From: Methylobacterium sp. WL119
GTDB lineage: Bacteria > Pseudomonadota > Alphaproteobacteria > Rhizobiales > Beijerinckiaceae
Assembly: GCF_008039875.1 (NCBI RefSeq)
Contig: NZ_VRUU01000031.1
Coordinates: 1 to 49,283 of the forward strand
Length of the DNA stretch: 49,283 nucleotides
Direction: 5' to 3'
How positions within the stretch are numbered: the stretch's first letter is position 1; every line of letters starts with the position of its first letter. Below the pieces are notes generated by a model, which ran no database searches, was not told where the DNA came from, and worked only from the letters and a program-made list of their open reading frames with translations. This document shows, in pieces, positions 8,714 through 18,998 of the stretch. The position numbers and the translations under genes are program-made.

Positions 8714-8784
8714 GGCCGTCCTTTCCGTCCCGTCGCGCGGCCGAGGCTACGCCGATGGCCGCACGGGGCAACCGCCCGGCGCGG

Positions 8785-9972
8785 TCAGAGCGCCAGGTGG
8801 GCCGCGACCGCCGAGGCGGCGCGCACCGCTCCCTGCGAGGCGCCCGTCGCGTAGCGGATCGCGTGGCGCGCGACGCGGTTGCGCACCCGGCGGACCGCCC
8901 AGGGCAGGGCGGTCTCGGTGGCGAGCGCGCGGGCGTAGAGGCTGGATCGCAGGCTCGCCGCGTCGCAGGCGACCTTGACCGGGTCGGCATAGAACGCGGC
9001 GACCTTGTCGGCACCCATGCCGGGCGTCGCGAGCCAGCCCGGCAGGTGGGCGTCGGCCAGTTGCCGCACGTCGGTCAGCACCTTGCCGATCCCGGTCCCG
9101 GGAATCGGGCACGCGGTCTGGAACGCGTCGCCGACGAGGACCACCCCGTCGCGGACGTGGCCCTCGGCCCGCATCAGGTCGATCGGGCGCACCTCGACCG
9201 AGCCGGCGACGGCGAGGTCCGGGCAATGGGCCGCGAGCCCCGGCATCAGCGCGCGCAGGGCCGCCTCCGGCTCGGCGCGAAACGCCTTCGCCCAGGGGGC
9301 GTTCGGCTGCTGGTAGCCGAACAGGTTCGCCCGCATGGTCTCGCCGAGCGGGACCAGCGTCAGGTAGGCGTCGCGTCCGCCGAACCGTTCGGAGAAGTAG
9401 GTCATCGCCTGAAACGGGAAGGTGTCGCGCGGCGCCGCCATGTCGAAGCCGACGGCCAGCGAGTGGCGTTCGCCGATCACGCGCCGGACGATCCCGGCCT
9501 TGCGGCGCAGCACGTCGCCGAGCCCCGTCGCCAGCACCACGAGGCGGCCGGCGAACCGGCGCCCGTCGCCGAGGGTGACGACCTGCCGCTCCGGGCCGAG
9601 ATCGAGGTCGGCGACCCGGCCGACGGTGAGCAGCCCGGCGGGCAGGTCGGCCCGCAGGGCGTTGATCAGGTCGGGATAGGCGGCGCCGTACTCGGTGTTG
9701 CGCTCCCAATACGCGAGGCTGCCGAAGCGCACGACCCGGACGGTGTCGGTGCTCGTGGTGCACCCGCGGGCGGCGGCGCCGAACCCGAGGGACTCGAACA
9801 GCGACATCTGCGCGGAGCCGTACTTCTCGGCGCGGAAATCGTGCGGGTGGACGGCGTGGGTGTCGATCAGCGCGACGCTGCGGCCGTTGCGGGCGAGGCG
9901 GCCGGCCAGGCAGGTTCCGGCCAGGCCCGCGCCGATCACCACGACATCGAAGCAGTCCGTCTGAGCAGGCAT
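8785..9972 (-). CDS. FAD-dependent monooxygenase/oxidoreductase (PF01494-like)
   Basis: The 395-residue flavoprotein begins with a dinucleotide fold (VVVIGAGLAGTCLAGRLARNG) and has the second FAD motif VVLVGDAFQTACPIPGTGIG, typical of aromatic-ring hydroxylases and related halogenase or dehydrogenase proteins. The ATG at 9972 (MPAQTDCFDVVV) places the fold at the usual distance from the N-terminus; an earlier in-frame start at 10017 would add a basic extension without support. Its neighbours, a ThDP decarboxylase downstream and a LysR regulator upstream on the same strand, suggest a small catabolic unit, but the substrate is unknown. Confidence 0.85.
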   Translation of the reverse strand: MPAQTDCFDVVVIGAGLAGTCLAGRLARNGRSVALIDTHAVHPHDFRAEKYGSAQMSLFESLGFGAAARGCTTSTDTVRVVRFGSLAYWERNTEYGAAYPDLINALRADLPAGLLTVGRVADLDLGPERQVVTLGDGRRFAGRLVVLATGLGDVLRRKAGIVRRVIGERHSLAVGFDMAAPRDTFPFQAMTYFSERFGGRDAYLTLVPLGETMRANLFGYQQPNAPWAKAFRAEPEAALRALMPGLAAHCPDLAVAGSVEVRPIDLMRAEGHVRDGVVLVGDAFQTACPIPGTGIGKVLTDVRQLADAHLPGWLATPGMGADKVAAFYADPVKVACDAASLRSSLYARALATETALPWAVRRVRNRVARHAIRYATGASQGAVRAASAVAAHLAL

Positions 9973-10168
9973 GGCGAGCACATCCCTCCGGCAGGGGCGC
10001 CTTCGACACGCCCGCACGGTACAGAAGTCGCAACCATCCCGAAAAGAAGATCCTTGCGTAGTTCTTCGCGATCAACCCTTCGTGACCAGCGAGAAACATA
10101 GTGGCAATGTTCTACCGAAGGTAGAGATCGCGCCGCGCTTTCATCACCGACGACATGGTGCGGTCTGT
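9973..10168. other. Intergenic region with short hairpin downstream of the LysR gene
   Basis: This 196-bp stretch separates the LysR stop from the FAD-monooxygenase start on the minus strand. It is more AT-rich than its surroundings and contains a 6-bp inverted repeat (10111-10116 against 10120-10125, three-base loop). That could be a weak terminator for lysR or part of a promoter for the FAD gene. No gene is seen in it. Confidence 0.35.
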
Positions 10169-11065
10169 TCAGGCGTCGCGACCGTCGCGCAAGTGCGTCA
10201 CGAATTCCTGCGCGAAGGTCGGCAAGCCTTCGTAGCTGCGCAGGCACAGGGTCAGGGCGCGCGTCGCCCACGGCTCGACCAGCGGCACGACGGCGATGTC
10301 GAGGCCGCGGGCGACCCGCCGGGCCATGCTCTCGGGCACGATGCCGACGCCGACGCGGGCATCGACGAGGCGGCAGACGGCGTCGAACCCGCGCAGCTGC
10401 ACGCGCAGGCGCATCGGGCGCCCGACGCGCGCCGCCTTGTCGGCGAGAAACCGGGTGAGCGCGCTCGCCCGGTCGAGACCGACGAGGTCGTGCGCCAGCA
10501 CCTCGGCGAAGGCGACCGCCCCGCGCCCGGCCAGGGCGTGCCCGCGCGCCGCCACCAGCACGAAGCGGTCCTGCCGGAACGGGAAGGTCTCGAGGTCGCC
10601 GGTGTCGACCGTGCCCGACAGGATGCCGAGGTCGGCCTGCCCGTCCGCGACGAGGCCGACGATCTCGTCCGAGGTGTGCTCGTCGATCTCGACGCTGACC
10701 CCGGGGTTCTTCGCCAGGTAGGCGGCCAGCGCATCCGGCAGGAATTCGGTGAGCGCGTTGGTGTTGGCCAGGACCCGGATCTGCCCGACCGTGCCGCCGG
10801 AGAAGGCCGAGAGCTCGCCCTGCATCCGCTCGATCGCGGCGATCAGCCCGCGGGCATGCGCCAGCAAGGCCCGCCCGGCCGGGGTCGGCGTGACGCCGAA
10901 ACGGGTGCGGGTGAGCAGGGCGGCGCCGAGCGAGGTCTCCATTGCCCGGATCCGCGTCGAGGCGGCGGCGAGCGCGAGGTTCGCGCGCGCCGCCCCGTGG
11001 GTGATCGAGCCGGCCTCGACCACGTGGCGGAAGAGGCTGAGGTCGGACAGGTCGAAGCGCATCAT
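10169..11065 (-). CDS. LysR-type transcriptional regulator
   Basis: This is a full-length 298-residue LysR regulator: winged helix-turn-helix at residues 4-62 (LSLFRHVVEAGSITHGAA then ASTRIRAMETSLGAALLTR), a linker helix, and a periplasmic-binding-protein-like effector domain from about 90. It is divergent from the DASS-type transporter gene across 193 bp. That is the usual arrangement for a LysR protein that controls the neighbouring gene, and carboxylate-type effectors are common in the family. Control of the transporter is inferred from layout only. Confidence 0.92.
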   Translation of the reverse strand: MMRFDLSDLSLFRHVVEAGSITHGAARANLALAAASTRIRAMETSLGAALLTRTRFGVTPTPAGRALLAHARGLIAAIERMQGELSAFSGGTVGQIRVLANTNALTEFLPDALAAYLAKNPGVSVEIDEHTSDEIVGLVADGQADLGILSGTVDTGDLETFPFRQDRFVLVAARGHALAGRGAVAFAEVLAHDLVGLDRASALTRFLADKAARVGRPMRLRVQLRGFDAVCRLVDARVGVGIVPESMARRVARGLDIAVVPLVEPWATRALTLCLRSYEGLPTFAQEFVTHLRDGRDA

Positions 11066-11258
11066 CGCCGGGCTTCCTTACGCGGGCCGCGAAGCCGCTG
11101 CCGGCGCCACAGCGATGCACGAGCGACTGCGAAACGCGCGCGCCCGACGCTCAGCCTTCGCCGATCGCGAAGGCATCATCAAGGAAATCCGTATTGCGAA
11201 CCGTTCCAATCGGGCCCCTAACCATCGGGCGGATCGAACAGGGTAGGGGCAGGGCGGC
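11066..11258. promoter_or_regulatory. Divergent promoter region between lysR and the transporter
   Basis: The 193-bp divergent spacer is the expected site of LysR binding and of both promoters. The part nearest the transporter (about 11180-11225) is more AT-rich than the flanks. I could not pick out a convincing dyad of the T-N11-A type by eye. Confidence 0.35.
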
Positions 11259-12560
11259 ATGGGAGGCGGGACGACGATCTGGGCGACCGGCGCGCTGCTC
11301 GTGCTCTGCATGGGCCTCTGGGCGACGGCGCTGCTGCCCGAGATCGTCACCGCGCTGCTGTTCTTCGCCCTCGCCATGCTGCTCAAGCTCGGCACGGCGG
11401 CGACGGTGTTCTCCGGCTTCGCGGCATCGGCCTTCTGGCTGGTGATGTCGGGGATGGTGGTCGGCCTCGCGATGACGCGGACCGGCCTCGGCGCACGCCT
11501 GGCGCAGGGGCTGAGCGGCCGGCTCTCGGGCTCCTATCCGCGCCTCGTCGCCGGGCTCGTGGGGTTCAGCTTCCTGCTCGCCTTCGTGATGCCGTCGAAC
11601 CTCGGGCGCATCGCGCTGATGATTCCGGTGACCCTGTCGCTCTGCGACGCGTTCGGGCTGGCGCCCGGGCGGAAGGGCCGGATCGGCGCGGTGATGGCGG
11701 TCGGGCTCGCGACCCCGATCCTGTCGGCGGCGATCCTGCCCGCCAACGTGCCGAACCTGGTGATGGCCGGCGCGGCCGAGCGGCTCCAGGGCCTGCACCT
11801 CACCTACCTGCCCTATCTCTGGCTGCACGCGCCGGTCCTGGCGCTGGTGAAGGGCGTGCTGCTCGTGGCACTCCTCGTGACGCTGTTCCCCGACCGGCTC
11901 GAATCCGGTGCCGCGGCGCTGCCGGCCCTGCCCCCGGCCTCGCCCGCCGAGCGCCGGCTGGCCGCGATCCTCGTCGGCACGCTGGCGCTATGGATGACCG
12001 ACGGGCTGCACGGCATCGCCCCGGCCTGGGTCGGGCTCTCGGCCGCGGTGATCTGCCTGATGCCGCGGATCGGCGTGCTGCCGGCGGACGCCTTCGCGCA
12101 GGTCTCGCTGCGCACCTGCTTCTACATCGCCGCGCTGCTCGGCCTCGTGGCGGTCGTCAACGAGACCGGCTTGGGCGAGCGGCTCGGCCACGCGCTGCTG
12201 GCGGTCGCGCCCCTGAGCCCGGGCGCGACCGTGCAGAACTTCGCGGTGCTGACCGGCGTCGCCACGGCGCTCACCCTCGTGGTCACGGCCAACGGCGCGC
12301 CCGCGCTCTACACGGCGCTGGCGGGCGAGATGGCACAGGCCAGCGGCTGGCCTGTGCTCGACGTGGTGATGGTGCAGGTGCTCGGCTACGCGACGCTGTT
12401 CTTCCCGTATCAGGCGCCGCCCATCGTGTTCGCGCGCGAGCTCGGCGGCGTGTCGCTGAAGGACGCGACGCGCGCGACCTTCGCCTACGGGGTCGCGACG
12501 CTGCTGGTCGCCGCGCCGCTCGACTACCTCTGGTGGCGGCTGATCGGGCGACTGCCATGA
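11259..12560 (+). CDS. DASS/SLC13-family anion (dicarboxylate/sulfate) transporter
   Basis: The 433-residue protein is almost wholly hydrophobic, with about 11-12 membrane helices. A first conserved loop, [15 protein letters not shown], and a second in the C-terminal half, [16 protein letters not shown], correspond to the paired substrate-binding hairpins of SLC13/DASS symporters. Members carry succinate, citrate, malate, tartrate or sulfate with sodium. The divergent LysR gene is a likely regulator. The substrate cannot be fixed, though sdhCDAB, the first chromosomal consumer of succinate, begins 187 bp downstream. Confidence 0.85.
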   Translation: MGGGTTIWATGALLVLCMGLWATALLPEIVTALLFFALAMLLKLGTAATVFSGFAASAFWLVMSGMVVGLAMTRTGLGARLAQGLSGRLSGSYPRLVAGLVGFSFLLAFVMPSNLGRIALMIPVTLSLCDAFGLAPGRKGRIGAVMAVGLATPILSAAILPANVPNLVMAGAAERLQGLHLTYLPYLWLHAPVLALVKGVLLVALLVTLFPDRLESGAAALPALPPASPAERRLAAILVGTLALWMTDGLHGIAPAWVGLSAAVICLMPRIGVLPADAFAQVSLRTCFYIAALLGLVAVVNETGLGERLGHALLAVAPLSPGATVQNFAVLTGVATALTLVVTANGAPALYTALAGEMAQASGWPVLDVVMVQVLGYATLFFPYQAPPIVFARELGGVSLKDATRATFAYGVATLLVAAPLDYLWWRLIGRLP

Positions 12561-12747
12561 GAAGGATACGTGTCGCGAGAACGGCGCCCGCCGTGCCCGG
12601 CGGCAGGCGATATCCCGACGAAATCGTCATCTCCGTCCTGCCATGCCGCATTGCGGCGAAACGCTCGGGCCTCTAGCGCTACAGATTAGAGACGGTCCAA
12701 TTCCAAGATCGACCCGGTTCCGAGAACGACACGAGGCCTCCCGCACG

Positions 12748-13149
12748 ATGGCACCCACCGCACGCCCCACCGTCGCCCAGCCGCTCTCGCCGCATCTCCA
12801 GATCTATCGCTGGACCTGGACGATGGCGATGTCGGTGTTCCACCGCGTCACCGGCACAGCGCTCTACGGCGGCACCGCGCTCGTCGCGATCTGGCTCGTG
12901 GCGCTCGCCTCGGGCCCGGCGGCCTACGCCTGGGTGGCGTGGTTCTTCGGGTCCTGGATCGGGCGGATCGTGCTGTTCGCCTACACCTGGATCCTGCTGC
13001 ACCACATGCTGGGTGGCCTGCGGCACTTCGTGTGGGATGCCGGATACGGCTTCGACCGCGACAAGCGCATGGCGCTGGCCCGCGCCACCCTGATCGGCTC
13101 GGCGACGCTGACCATCGTCGTCTGGGCCGTCGCCCTTCTGGCGCGCTGA
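12748..13149 (+). CDS. sdhC: Succinate dehydrogenase cytochrome b556 subunit
   Basis: SdhC is one of two membrane anchors that bind heme b and ubiquinone in complex II. The 133-residue protein starts at the ATG at 12748 (MAPTARPT) and has LSPHLQIYRW, then MSVFHRVTG, the quinone-site Ser/Arg segment. Three membrane helices follow, with LLHHMLGGLRHFVWD containing the heme-ligand His. An in-frame ATG at 12643 would add 35 unrelated residues and is rejected. It is the first gene of sdhCDAB; sdhD starts 12 bp after its stop. Confidence 0.95.
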   Translation: MAPTARPTVAQPLSPHLQIYRWTWTMAMSVFHRVTGTALYGGTALVAIWLVALASGPAAYAWVAWFFGSWIGRIVLFAYTWILLHHMLGGLRHFVWDAGYGFDRDKRMALARATLIGSATLTIVVWAVALLAR

Positions 13150-13161
13150 GGAGTTCCCGCC

Positions 13162-13581
13162 ATGGCCAAGGCCAAGATCCTCCAGAACCCGCAGGTCTCG
13201 ATCCGCACGCCCCGCGCCCGCGTCCGCGGCCTCGGCGTCGCCCACCACGGCGTCGGGCATTGGTGGATGCAGCGGCTGACCGCCGCCGCAAACGCGCCGC
13301 TGATGCTCGCCTTCGTGGTGATCATCGCGCTGATGGCCGGCCGCTCCTACGCGGAGGCGGTGGCCCTGGTGTCGCACCCCTTCGTCGCGATCGTCCTGAT
13401 CCTCGCCGTGACCTCGGTCGCGATCCACATGCGTCTCGGGATGCAGGTGATCATCGAGGATTACGTCCACAGCCCGGGGCTGAAGATCGCCGCGGTGTTC
13501 GCCAACAACTTCTACGCGGTCGTCGTGGCCGTGGCCTGCCTCTACGCGATCCTGCGCGTGGGGCTCGGCCGCCTCGTCTGA
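13162..13581 (+). CDS. sdhD: Succinate dehydrogenase hydrophobic membrane anchor subunit
   Basis: SdhD is the second membrane anchor of complex II. The 139-residue protein opens with [24 protein letters not shown], the conserved quinone-proximal start of alphaproteobacterial SdhD, followed by three hydrophobic helices. The segment [18 protein letters not shown] carries the second heme-ligand His and the conserved Asp-Tyr near the quinone site. The start lies 12 bp after sdhC and behind GAGGAGTT. Confidence 0.95.
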   Translation: MAKAKILQNPQVSIRTPRARVRGLGVAHHGVGHWWMQRLTAAANAPLMLAFVVIIALMAGRSYAEAVALVSHPFVAIVLILAVTSVAIHMRLGMQVIIEDYVHSPGLKIAAVFANNFYAVVVAVACLYAILRVGLGRLV

Positions 13582-13612
13582 CCTGCCACTCGCGATCTTG
13601 AAGGAGCCTTCC

Positions 13613-15430
13613 ATGGCCGCCAACGGACAGAACGGGCAGGGACCCGCCTATCCCATCACCGACCACACCTTCGACGTGGTGGTCGTCGGCGCGGGCGGCG
13701 CGGGCCTACGCGCCACCGTCGGCTGCTCCCAGGCGGGCCTGCGCACCGCCTGCATCACCAAGGTGTTCCCGACCCGCTCGCACACGGTGGCGGCGCAGGG
13801 CGGCATCTCGGCCTCGCTCGGCAACATGGGCCCGGACGACTGGCGCTGGCACATGTACGACACCGTGAAGGGGTCGGACTGGCTCGGCGACCAGGATGCG
13901 ATCGAGTATCTCGTGCGCAACGCTCCCGCGGCCGTCTACGAGCTCGAGCACTGGGGCGTGCCGTTCTCGCGCACGGAAGAGGGCAAGATCTACCAGCGCC
14001 CGTTCGGCGGCATGACCACCGATTACGGCAAGGGCACCGCGCAGCGCACCTGCGCGGCCGCCGACCGCACGGGGCACGCGATGCTCCACACCCTGTACGG
14101 GCAGGCGGTGAAGAACCAGACCAACTTCTTCATCGAGTACTTCGCCCTCGACCTGATCATGGACGACGAGGGCCGCTGCCGCGGCGTCATCGCCATGGAC
14201 CAAGCCACCGGCGAGATCCACCGCTTCCGCGCGCAGATGGTGATCCTCGCCACCGGCGGTTACGGCCGCTCGTACTTCTCGGCGACCTCGGCCCACACCT
14301 GCACCGGCGACGGCAATGCCATGGTGCTGCGTGCCGGCCTGCCGCTGCAGGACATGGAGTTCGTGCAGTTCCACCCGACCGGCATCTACGGCGCCGGCTG
14401 CCTGATCACCGAGGGCGCCCGCGGCGAGGGCGGCTACCTGACGAATTCCGAGGGCGAGCGCTTCATGGAGCGCTACGCCCCGTCGGCCAAGGATCTCGCC
14501 TCGCGCGACGTGGTCTCGCGCTCGATGACCATGGAGATCCGGGCCGGCCGCGGCGTCGGCAAGGGCGGCGACCACATCTTCCTGCACCTCGACCACCTCG
14601 ACCCGGCGATCCTCCACCAGCGCCTGCCGGGCATCTCGGAATCCGCCAAGATCTTCGCCGGCGTCGACGTCACCAAGGAGCCGATCCCGGTGCTGCCGAC
14701 GGTGCACTACAACATGGGCGGCATCCCGACGAACTATCACGGCGAGGTGCTGACCTTGCGCGACGGCAACCCCGACACCGTCGTGCCCGGCCTGATGGCG
14801 ATCGGCGAGGCGGCCTGCGTCTCGGTGCACGGCGCCAACCGCCTCGGCTCGAACTCGCTGATCGACCTCGTGGTGTTCGGCCGCGCCGCCGGCCAGCGCA
14901 GCGCCGAGATCGTCGAGCCGAACGGCCGGCCGATGGACCTGGCCAAGGATTCCGCCGACAAGGCGCTGACCCGCCTCGACCGCTTCCGCTACGCCGACGG
15001 CTCCACGCCGACCGCGGACCTGCGCCTCGAGATGCAGAAGACGATGCAGAACAACTGCGCCGTGTTCCGCACCGGCGAGGTGCTGGAGGAGGGCAAGGGC
15101 CTGATCCACAAGGTGTGGTCGGCATCCGCCGACATCCGCATCACCGACCGGTCGCTCGTCTGGAACACCGACCTGCTCGAGACCCTGGAGTTCGACAACC
15201 TGATCGGCCAGGCGGTCGTCACCATGGAATCGGCCGCCAACCGCGAGGAATCGCGCGGGGCGCACGCTCGCGAGGACTTCCCCGACCGCAACGACAAGGA
15301 GTGGATGAAGCACACCCTGTCGTGGCTCGACGAGAGTGCCCACCGGGTGAGCATCGATTACCGCCCGGTCCACACCTACACGATGTCGAACGAGATCCAG
15401 TACATCGAGCCGAAGGCGCGCGTTTACTAA
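13613..15430 (+). CDS. sdhA: Succinate dehydrogenase flavoprotein subunit
   Basis: SdhA oxidises succinate to fumarate and carries covalent FAD. The 605-residue protein has the FAD fold [15 protein letters not shown] (22-37) and the covalent-FAD His in [10 protein letters not shown] (H57). The substrate-binding and catalytic segments are [21 protein letters not shown] and the late motif [13 protein letters not shown], and the C-terminus is IEPKARVY. The ATG at 13613 has AAGGAG nine bases upstream; the in-frame TTG at 13598 overlaps that site and is rejected. sdhB follows after 96 bp. Confidence 0.97.
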   Translation: MAANGQNGQGPAYPITDHTFDVVVVGAGGAGLRATVGCSQAGLRTACITKVFPTRSHTVAAQGGISASLGNMGPDDWRWHMYDTVKGSDWLGDQDAIEYLVRNAPAAVYELEHWGVPFSRTEEGKIYQRPFGGMTTDYGKGTAQRTCAAADRTGHAMLHTLYGQAVKNQTNFFIEYFALDLIMDDEGRCRGVIAMDQATGEIHRFRAQMVILATGGYGRSYFSATSAHTCTGDGNAMVLRAGLPLQDMEFVQFHPTGIYGAGCLITEGARGEGGYLTNSEGERFMERYAPSAKDLASRDVVSRSMTMEIRAGRGVGKGGDHIFLHLDHLDPAILHQRLPGISESAKIFAGVDVTKEPIPVLPTVHYNMGGIPTNYHGEVLTLRDGNPDTVVPGLMAIGEAACVSVHGANRLGSNSLIDLVVFGRAAGQRSAEIVEPNGRPMDLAKDSADKALTRLDRFRYADGSTPTADLRLEMQKTMQNNCAVFRTGEVLEEGKGLIHKVWSASADIRITDRSLVWNTDLLETLEFDNLIGQAVVTMESAANREESRGAHAREDFPDRNDKEWMKHTLSWLDESAHRVSIDYRPVHTYTMSNEIQYIEPKARVY

Positions 15431-15526
15431 GCTGCGCGCTTCGGAAAGCCGATCGGCGGGACCGCGTTCCCGATGCGTCTTGCCGATCGTTGCTTCGATC
15501 GACTCTAGCGGAAGCCAACGACAGCC

Positions 15527-16330
15527 ATGGCCGAATTCTCCCTCCCCAAGAACTCCCAGATCACCGAGGGCAAGTCCTGGCCCGCGACGACGGGGGCCAA
15601 GAACCTCAAGGAGTTCCGCGTCTACCGCTGGAACCCGGACGACGGGAAGAACCCGCGGATCGACACCTATCAGGTCGACCGCGACGATTGTGGGCCGATG
15701 GTGCTCGACGCGCTGCTGTGGATCAAGAACAAGGTCGACTCGACGCTGGTGTTCCGCCGCTCCTGCCGCGAGGGCATCTGCGGCTCCTGCGCCATGAACA
15801 TCGAGGGCCAGAACGCGCTCGCCTGCACCATGGGCATCGACGAGTGCCAGGAGCACGCGAAAGGCCGCAAGACCGCTGCGGTGAAGATCTATCCGCTGCC
15901 GCACATGCCGGTGCTGAAGGACCTCGTCCCCGACCTGACGAACTTCTACGCCCAGCACGCCTCGGTCGAGCCCTGGCTCAAGACCGACACCCTGGCGCCC
16001 GAGAAGGAGTGGCCGCAGACGCCCGAGGACCGGGCCAAGCTCGACGGGCTGTACGAGTGCATCCTGTGCGCTTGCTGCACCACCTCGTGCCCGAGCTACT
16101 GGTGGAACGGCGAGAAGTTCCTCGGCCCGGCGGCGCTGCTGCAGGCCTATCGCTGGCTGATCGACAGCCGAGACGAGAACACCGGCGACCGCCTCGACGC
16201 GCTGCACGACCCGTTCAAGCTCTATCGCTGCCACACGATCATGAACTGTGCCAACACCTGCCCGAAGAGCCTGAACCCGGCCAAGGCGATCGCCGAGATC
16301 AAGAAGATGATGGTCGAGCGCACGGTGTGA
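15527..16330 (+). CDS. sdhB: Succinate dehydrogenase iron-sulfur subunit
   Basis: SdhB passes electrons from FAD to ubiquinone through three clusters. All ligand sets are present in this 267-residue protein: [16 protein letters not shown] plus a later Cys (ALAC) for [2Fe-2S], [12 protein letters not shown] for [4Fe-4S] and [17 protein letters not shown] for [3Fe-4S] and the returning Cys-Pro. The N-terminal extension before [11 protein letters not shown] is normal for the class. It is the last gene of the operon and is followed by a strong hairpin at 16334-16363. Confidence 0.97.
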   Translation: MAEFSLPKNSQITEGKSWPATTGAKNLKEFRVYRWNPDDGKNPRIDTYQVDRDDCGPMVLDALLWIKNKVDSTLVFRRSCREGICGSCAMNIEGQNALACTMGIDECQEHAKGRKTAAVKIYPLPHMPVLKDLVPDLTNFYAQHASVEPWLKTDTLAPEKEWPQTPEDRAKLDGLYECILCACCTTSCPSYWWNGEKFLGPAALLQAYRWLIDSRDENTGDRLDALHDPFKLYRCHTIMNCANTCPKSLNPAKAIAEIKKMMVERTV

Positions 16331-16333
16331 TCC

Positions 16334-16363
16334 GGCGGGGCGGCGGACTGAGGCCGCCCCGCC
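16334..16363 (+). terminator. Terminator of the sdhCDAB operon
   Basis: A perfect 11-bp GC-only inverted repeat (16334-16344 against 16353-16363) with an eight-base loop begins three bases after the sdhB stop codon. No run of T follows, so termination may need a factor or the hairpin may protect the 3' end. Confidence 0.75.
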
Positions 16364-16499
16364 ACACTCGGCCCGAAAAGCCTCGCGCGCGGGCCCTCCG
16401 AAGACCGTTCCCCGACCGGCCACCTTGCGGGCATCGCAATTGCCCCCGACGCAAGGGCTCGCAAGGGGCGCCGCACGTGCGCCGGGGAAGCCGAGACCG

Positions 16500-17087
16500 A
16501 TGCCGCGTCAGTACCGTTCGACGATCGCCCTCCTCGCGCTGGCGGCAGGGCTCGGCGCCTGCGCGTCGCAGCGCTTCGACGGACCCCGCGTCCGCGGGCC
16601 GGCACAGCAAGCCGCCATCGACAACATCGCCCCGGCGATGCCCTCCGGCGCCGTGACCTCGGCGCCGCTCGCGCCGCCGCCCGGTGCCACCGCCGCGCCG
16701 GACGAGGCACCGATCGGCGCGCAGGCGTCGATCGCCCCGCCGCCGGCCTCCAACGTCATCGCCGAGCCGGTGGTCGCCCCGCCCCCGGCCCCGCCGGTGG
16801 TGGCGAGCGGGCGGGCCTCGGTGGTCGGCGCCTGGGACGCCAAGGACGCGACCGGCGGAAGCTGCAAGGTGACGCTCTCGAGCGCGCCGGCCCTCGACCT
16901 CTACAAGGCCTCCGCCGCCGGCTGCCCGAACAAGGATCTGGCCAAGGTCACGGCCTGGGATTTCCGCGACGGCGAGGTCTACCTGTACCAGCAGGGCGGC
17001 ACGGTGGCCGCCCGCCTGCGGCAGGGCGGCGGCGCCCTCGACGGCGCGCTCACCAAGTCCGGCGCCTCCCTCGCGCTAGTGCGCTGA
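16500..17087 (+). CDS. Lipoprotein with AprI/Inh-type protease inhibitor domain
   Basis: The 195-residue protein starts at the ATG at 16500 with a lipoprotein signal (ALLALAAGLGACAS, lipobox Cys near 21). A Pro/Ala-rich, probably disordered stretch fills about 25-110. From about 111, VGAWDAKDATGGSCKVTLS and the paired Cys in AAGCPNKDL mark an Inh/Omp19-type small beta-barrel with one disulfide. AprI/Inh proteins inhibit secreted metalloproteases, and Brucella Omp19 is a protease-inhibiting lipoprotein of this type. Inhibitory activity here is inferred. It is convergent with the outer-membrane protein gene. Confidence 0.82.
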   Translation: MPRQYRSTIALLALAAGLGACASQRFDGPRVRGPAQQAAIDNIAPAMPSGAVTSAPLAPPPGATAAPDEAPIGAQASIAPPPASNVIAEPVVAPPPAPPVVASGRASVVGAWDAKDATGGSCKVTLSSAPALDLYKASAAGCPNKDLAKVTAWDFRDGEVYLYQQGGTVAARLRQGGGALDGALTKSGASLALVR

Positions 17088-17107
17088 ACCGGGAGGGCCC
17101 GCGCACT
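17078..17107. terminator. Possible bidirectional stem-loop between convergent genes
   Basis: A 7-bp perfect inverted repeat (17078-17084 against 17101-17107) with a 16-base loop spans the 24-bp gap between the Inh lipoprotein stop and the stop of the convergent outer-membrane protein gene. The long loop makes it a moderate candidate. Confidence 0.4.
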
Positions 17108-17111
17108 GGGG

Positions 17112-18998
17112 CTACGGGTTCACCCGCAGCCCGAGCAGGAAGGTGTTGTCGGAGAAGCTCGCCGTCGCCGCCGTGCTGGTGATCTCCTGGTAGAGGTAGG
17201 TGCCGCGCAGCGTCAGCCAGCGGTTGAAGCGGTAATCGAGCCGGGCAGTGGCCGAGAAGCCGGTCTCGCGGATCGACACCCCCTGGTAGTCGTTGCGGAG
17301 GTAGGCGCCGCCGACGATGATCGAGAGGTTGCGCAGGAGGTCGTGCTGCACCTCCAGCGTCGCCGTCTGGGTCAGGATGCCGCTGGAGCCGGGGACCGTC
17401 GTCTCGGTGACGCCGGCCTGCGCGTTCAGGCGCACGGTGGTCAGCGGGGTCGCCGCCCAGACCAGGGCGGCTGCGAGGATCGGCGCGTCGAGGCCGCGCA
17501 GGCTCGGGTCGACGTAGGTGCGGTGCTGAAGGCCGCCCGAGATCTCGCCGCTGATCGAGCGGGTGAAGTTCACGGTCGCGCCGACCGAGGCGGCGATGCC
17601 GTCGGAATCGCGGCGCAGGCCGCTGGTGTCGCGGCGCAGGTCGTAGACCCGCGTGTCGGCGAGCAGCTCGACGAAGGGGCTGATCTCCGGCGTCACCTCG
17701 TAGGCCGTGCGCAGGCGCATGCTGTACTGGTTCTGGTTGCGGTCGGCCTGGCTGATCACCGTCCCGTCCGACAGCCGGGCATCCTCGAACTCGGAGCGGT
17801 CGACCGAGCCGCGCAGGGACACCGAGAGCCGGTTGAAGGTCTCGGTCGCGCCGAGCGAGGTGCCGTAGGTCGCGACGATCGGCCGGTTGGTCGCGGTCAC
17901 GGCCTGGAGGTTGGGGCTGCCGGTGCGCTGGGTGTCGACGAGGAAGCGGGTCTCGGCGTCGATCCGCAGGTCGCGGTTGGCGTCGATCCGCAGGCGCACG
18001 GTGCCGGCCGCGTTCGGGCGGCTCGCCGCCTCGTTCTCCGGCGTCTCGAGGTAGCCGGCGCGCAACTCGCCGGCGAGCTCGCTCCGCGACCAGTCCGAGC
18101 GGAAATTCAGCTCCCCCTCGCTCCGGAGCGCGACCGAGCCCTTGGCGAGCGACGGCGTGGTCTGGTCCGGGTTGGTGTCGTAGCCGAGGCTCTGGGTAAA
18201 GGACGGAAGCACCGTGAAGCTGCCGAGCCTGATCCCGAGCGGCGCGTAGGCGTCCTCGGTGGCGATCGGCCGCCGCAGGCTGTTGGTCAGCAGCGCCCCC
18301 GGCGTGAGGACGCCGCTCAGCGGGTTGATCAGCGGCAATCCCGGCGCCTGCGGCCGCGGCGCCTCGGCCGGCAGCGGCACGCCGACCACCGGGTTCTGGA
18401 TCACCGGCGAGAGCCGCAGGGCCGGCGCGGGGATCTGGGTGACGTCCTGGGTGTAGCGCTTGGTCGCCGTCCCCAGGCGCCGGGGCGGCGCCGCGCGCTG
18501 ACGCAGCAGGCTGATCGGGGCGCGGTTGTTGGTGCCGGACGTGGCGCCGCCGGTGCGGCTGCCGGAGGAGCGGACCCGGGTGTCGAGATTCGAGGCGCCG
18601 GCTTCGGCCCCGGTCGGCCCCGACAGGCTGGCGCCGCCGGAGGTGAGGCCGCCGGAGGATTCGCCGCCCGCCGCCTCGCCGGAATTGCCGTTGCCGAGGC
18701 GGGGCGGGCCCTCCGACAGGCGGTTGCGGCGCAGCACCGGCAATCCGTCCTGGCCGGGATCCTGCCCGATGCCCGGGTTGTCGGGCTGGCCGGCGACGGG
18801 GCTCAGGGATTCGAACCGCGTTGCCTGCGCCTGCGCCGGGCGGGGGAGGGCGATCGCGACGGCGGCCGGCAGGCCCGCGAGCAGCAGCGCGAGGCCGCAG
18901 GCAAGGCCCGCCTCCCGTCGCGCATGCCCCTCGCCCTCCAAGCCCAGCACCGGATCCCGACTCCCCTGGCTGGGCGCGTGCGAAGACGACCGTCGCAC
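17112..18998 (-). CDS. Outer-membrane beta-barrel protein (BBP2-like)
   Basis: The 628-residue protein has an export signal around residues 28-58 (ACGLALLLAGLPAAVAIA then PAQAQA), preceded by an unusually long basic N-region, so the true start may be a downstream GTG. Residues ~60-170 are a Gly/Ser/Pro-rich low-complexity spacer. From about 250 the sequence alternates polar and aromatic/hydrophobic residues in the way of beta-hairpins, and it ends in NTFLLGLRVNP, close to a barrel C-terminal signal. The segments ITSTAATASF and FNRWLTLRGTYLYQ resemble the BBP2_2 outer-membrane family. Its cargo or role is unknown. Confidence 0.75.
   Translation of the reverse strand: MRRSSSHAPSQGSRDPVLGLEGEGHARREAGLACGLALLLAGLPAAVAIALPRPAQAQATRFESLSPVAGQPDNPGIGQDPGQDGLPVLRRNRLSEGPPRLGNGNSGEAAGGESSGGLTSGGASLSGPTGAEAGASNLDTRVRSSGSRTGGATSGTNNRAPISLLRQRAAPPRRLGTATKRYTQDVTQIPAPALRLSPVIQNPVVGVPLPAEAPRPQAPGLPLINPLSGVLTPGALLTNSLRRPIATEDAYAPLGIRLGSFTVLPSFTQSLGYDTNPDQTTPSLAKGSVALRSEGELNFRSDWSRSELAGELRAGYLETPENEAASRPNAAGTVRLRIDANRDLRIDAETRFLVDTQRTGSPNLQAVTATNRPIVATYGTSLGATETFNRLSVSLRGSVDRSEFEDARLSDGTVISQADRNQNQYSMRLRTAYEVTPEISPFVELLADTRVYDLRRDTSGLRRDSDGIAASVGATVNFTRSISGEISGGLQHRTYVDPSLRGLDAPILAAALVWAATPLTTVRLNAQAGVTETTVPGSSGILTQTATLEVQHDLLRNLSIIVGGAYLRNDYQGVSIRETGFSATARLDYRFNRWLTLRGTYLYQEITSTAATASFSDNTFLLGLRVNP

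Noticed and set aside
13706..16423. A 905-codon open frame antisense to sdhA and sdhB
   Set aside because: It is a shadow frame created by GC-rich third positions; its product is His/Arg/Val/Asp-rich without domains, and the sense strand encodes well-conserved SdhA and SdhB.
18800..18830. GGATTCGAACC, resembling the T-arm of a minus-strand tRNA
   Set aside because: No acceptor, D-arm or anticodon stem can be drawn around it, and it lies inside the coding frame of the outer-membrane protein (TRFESLS).
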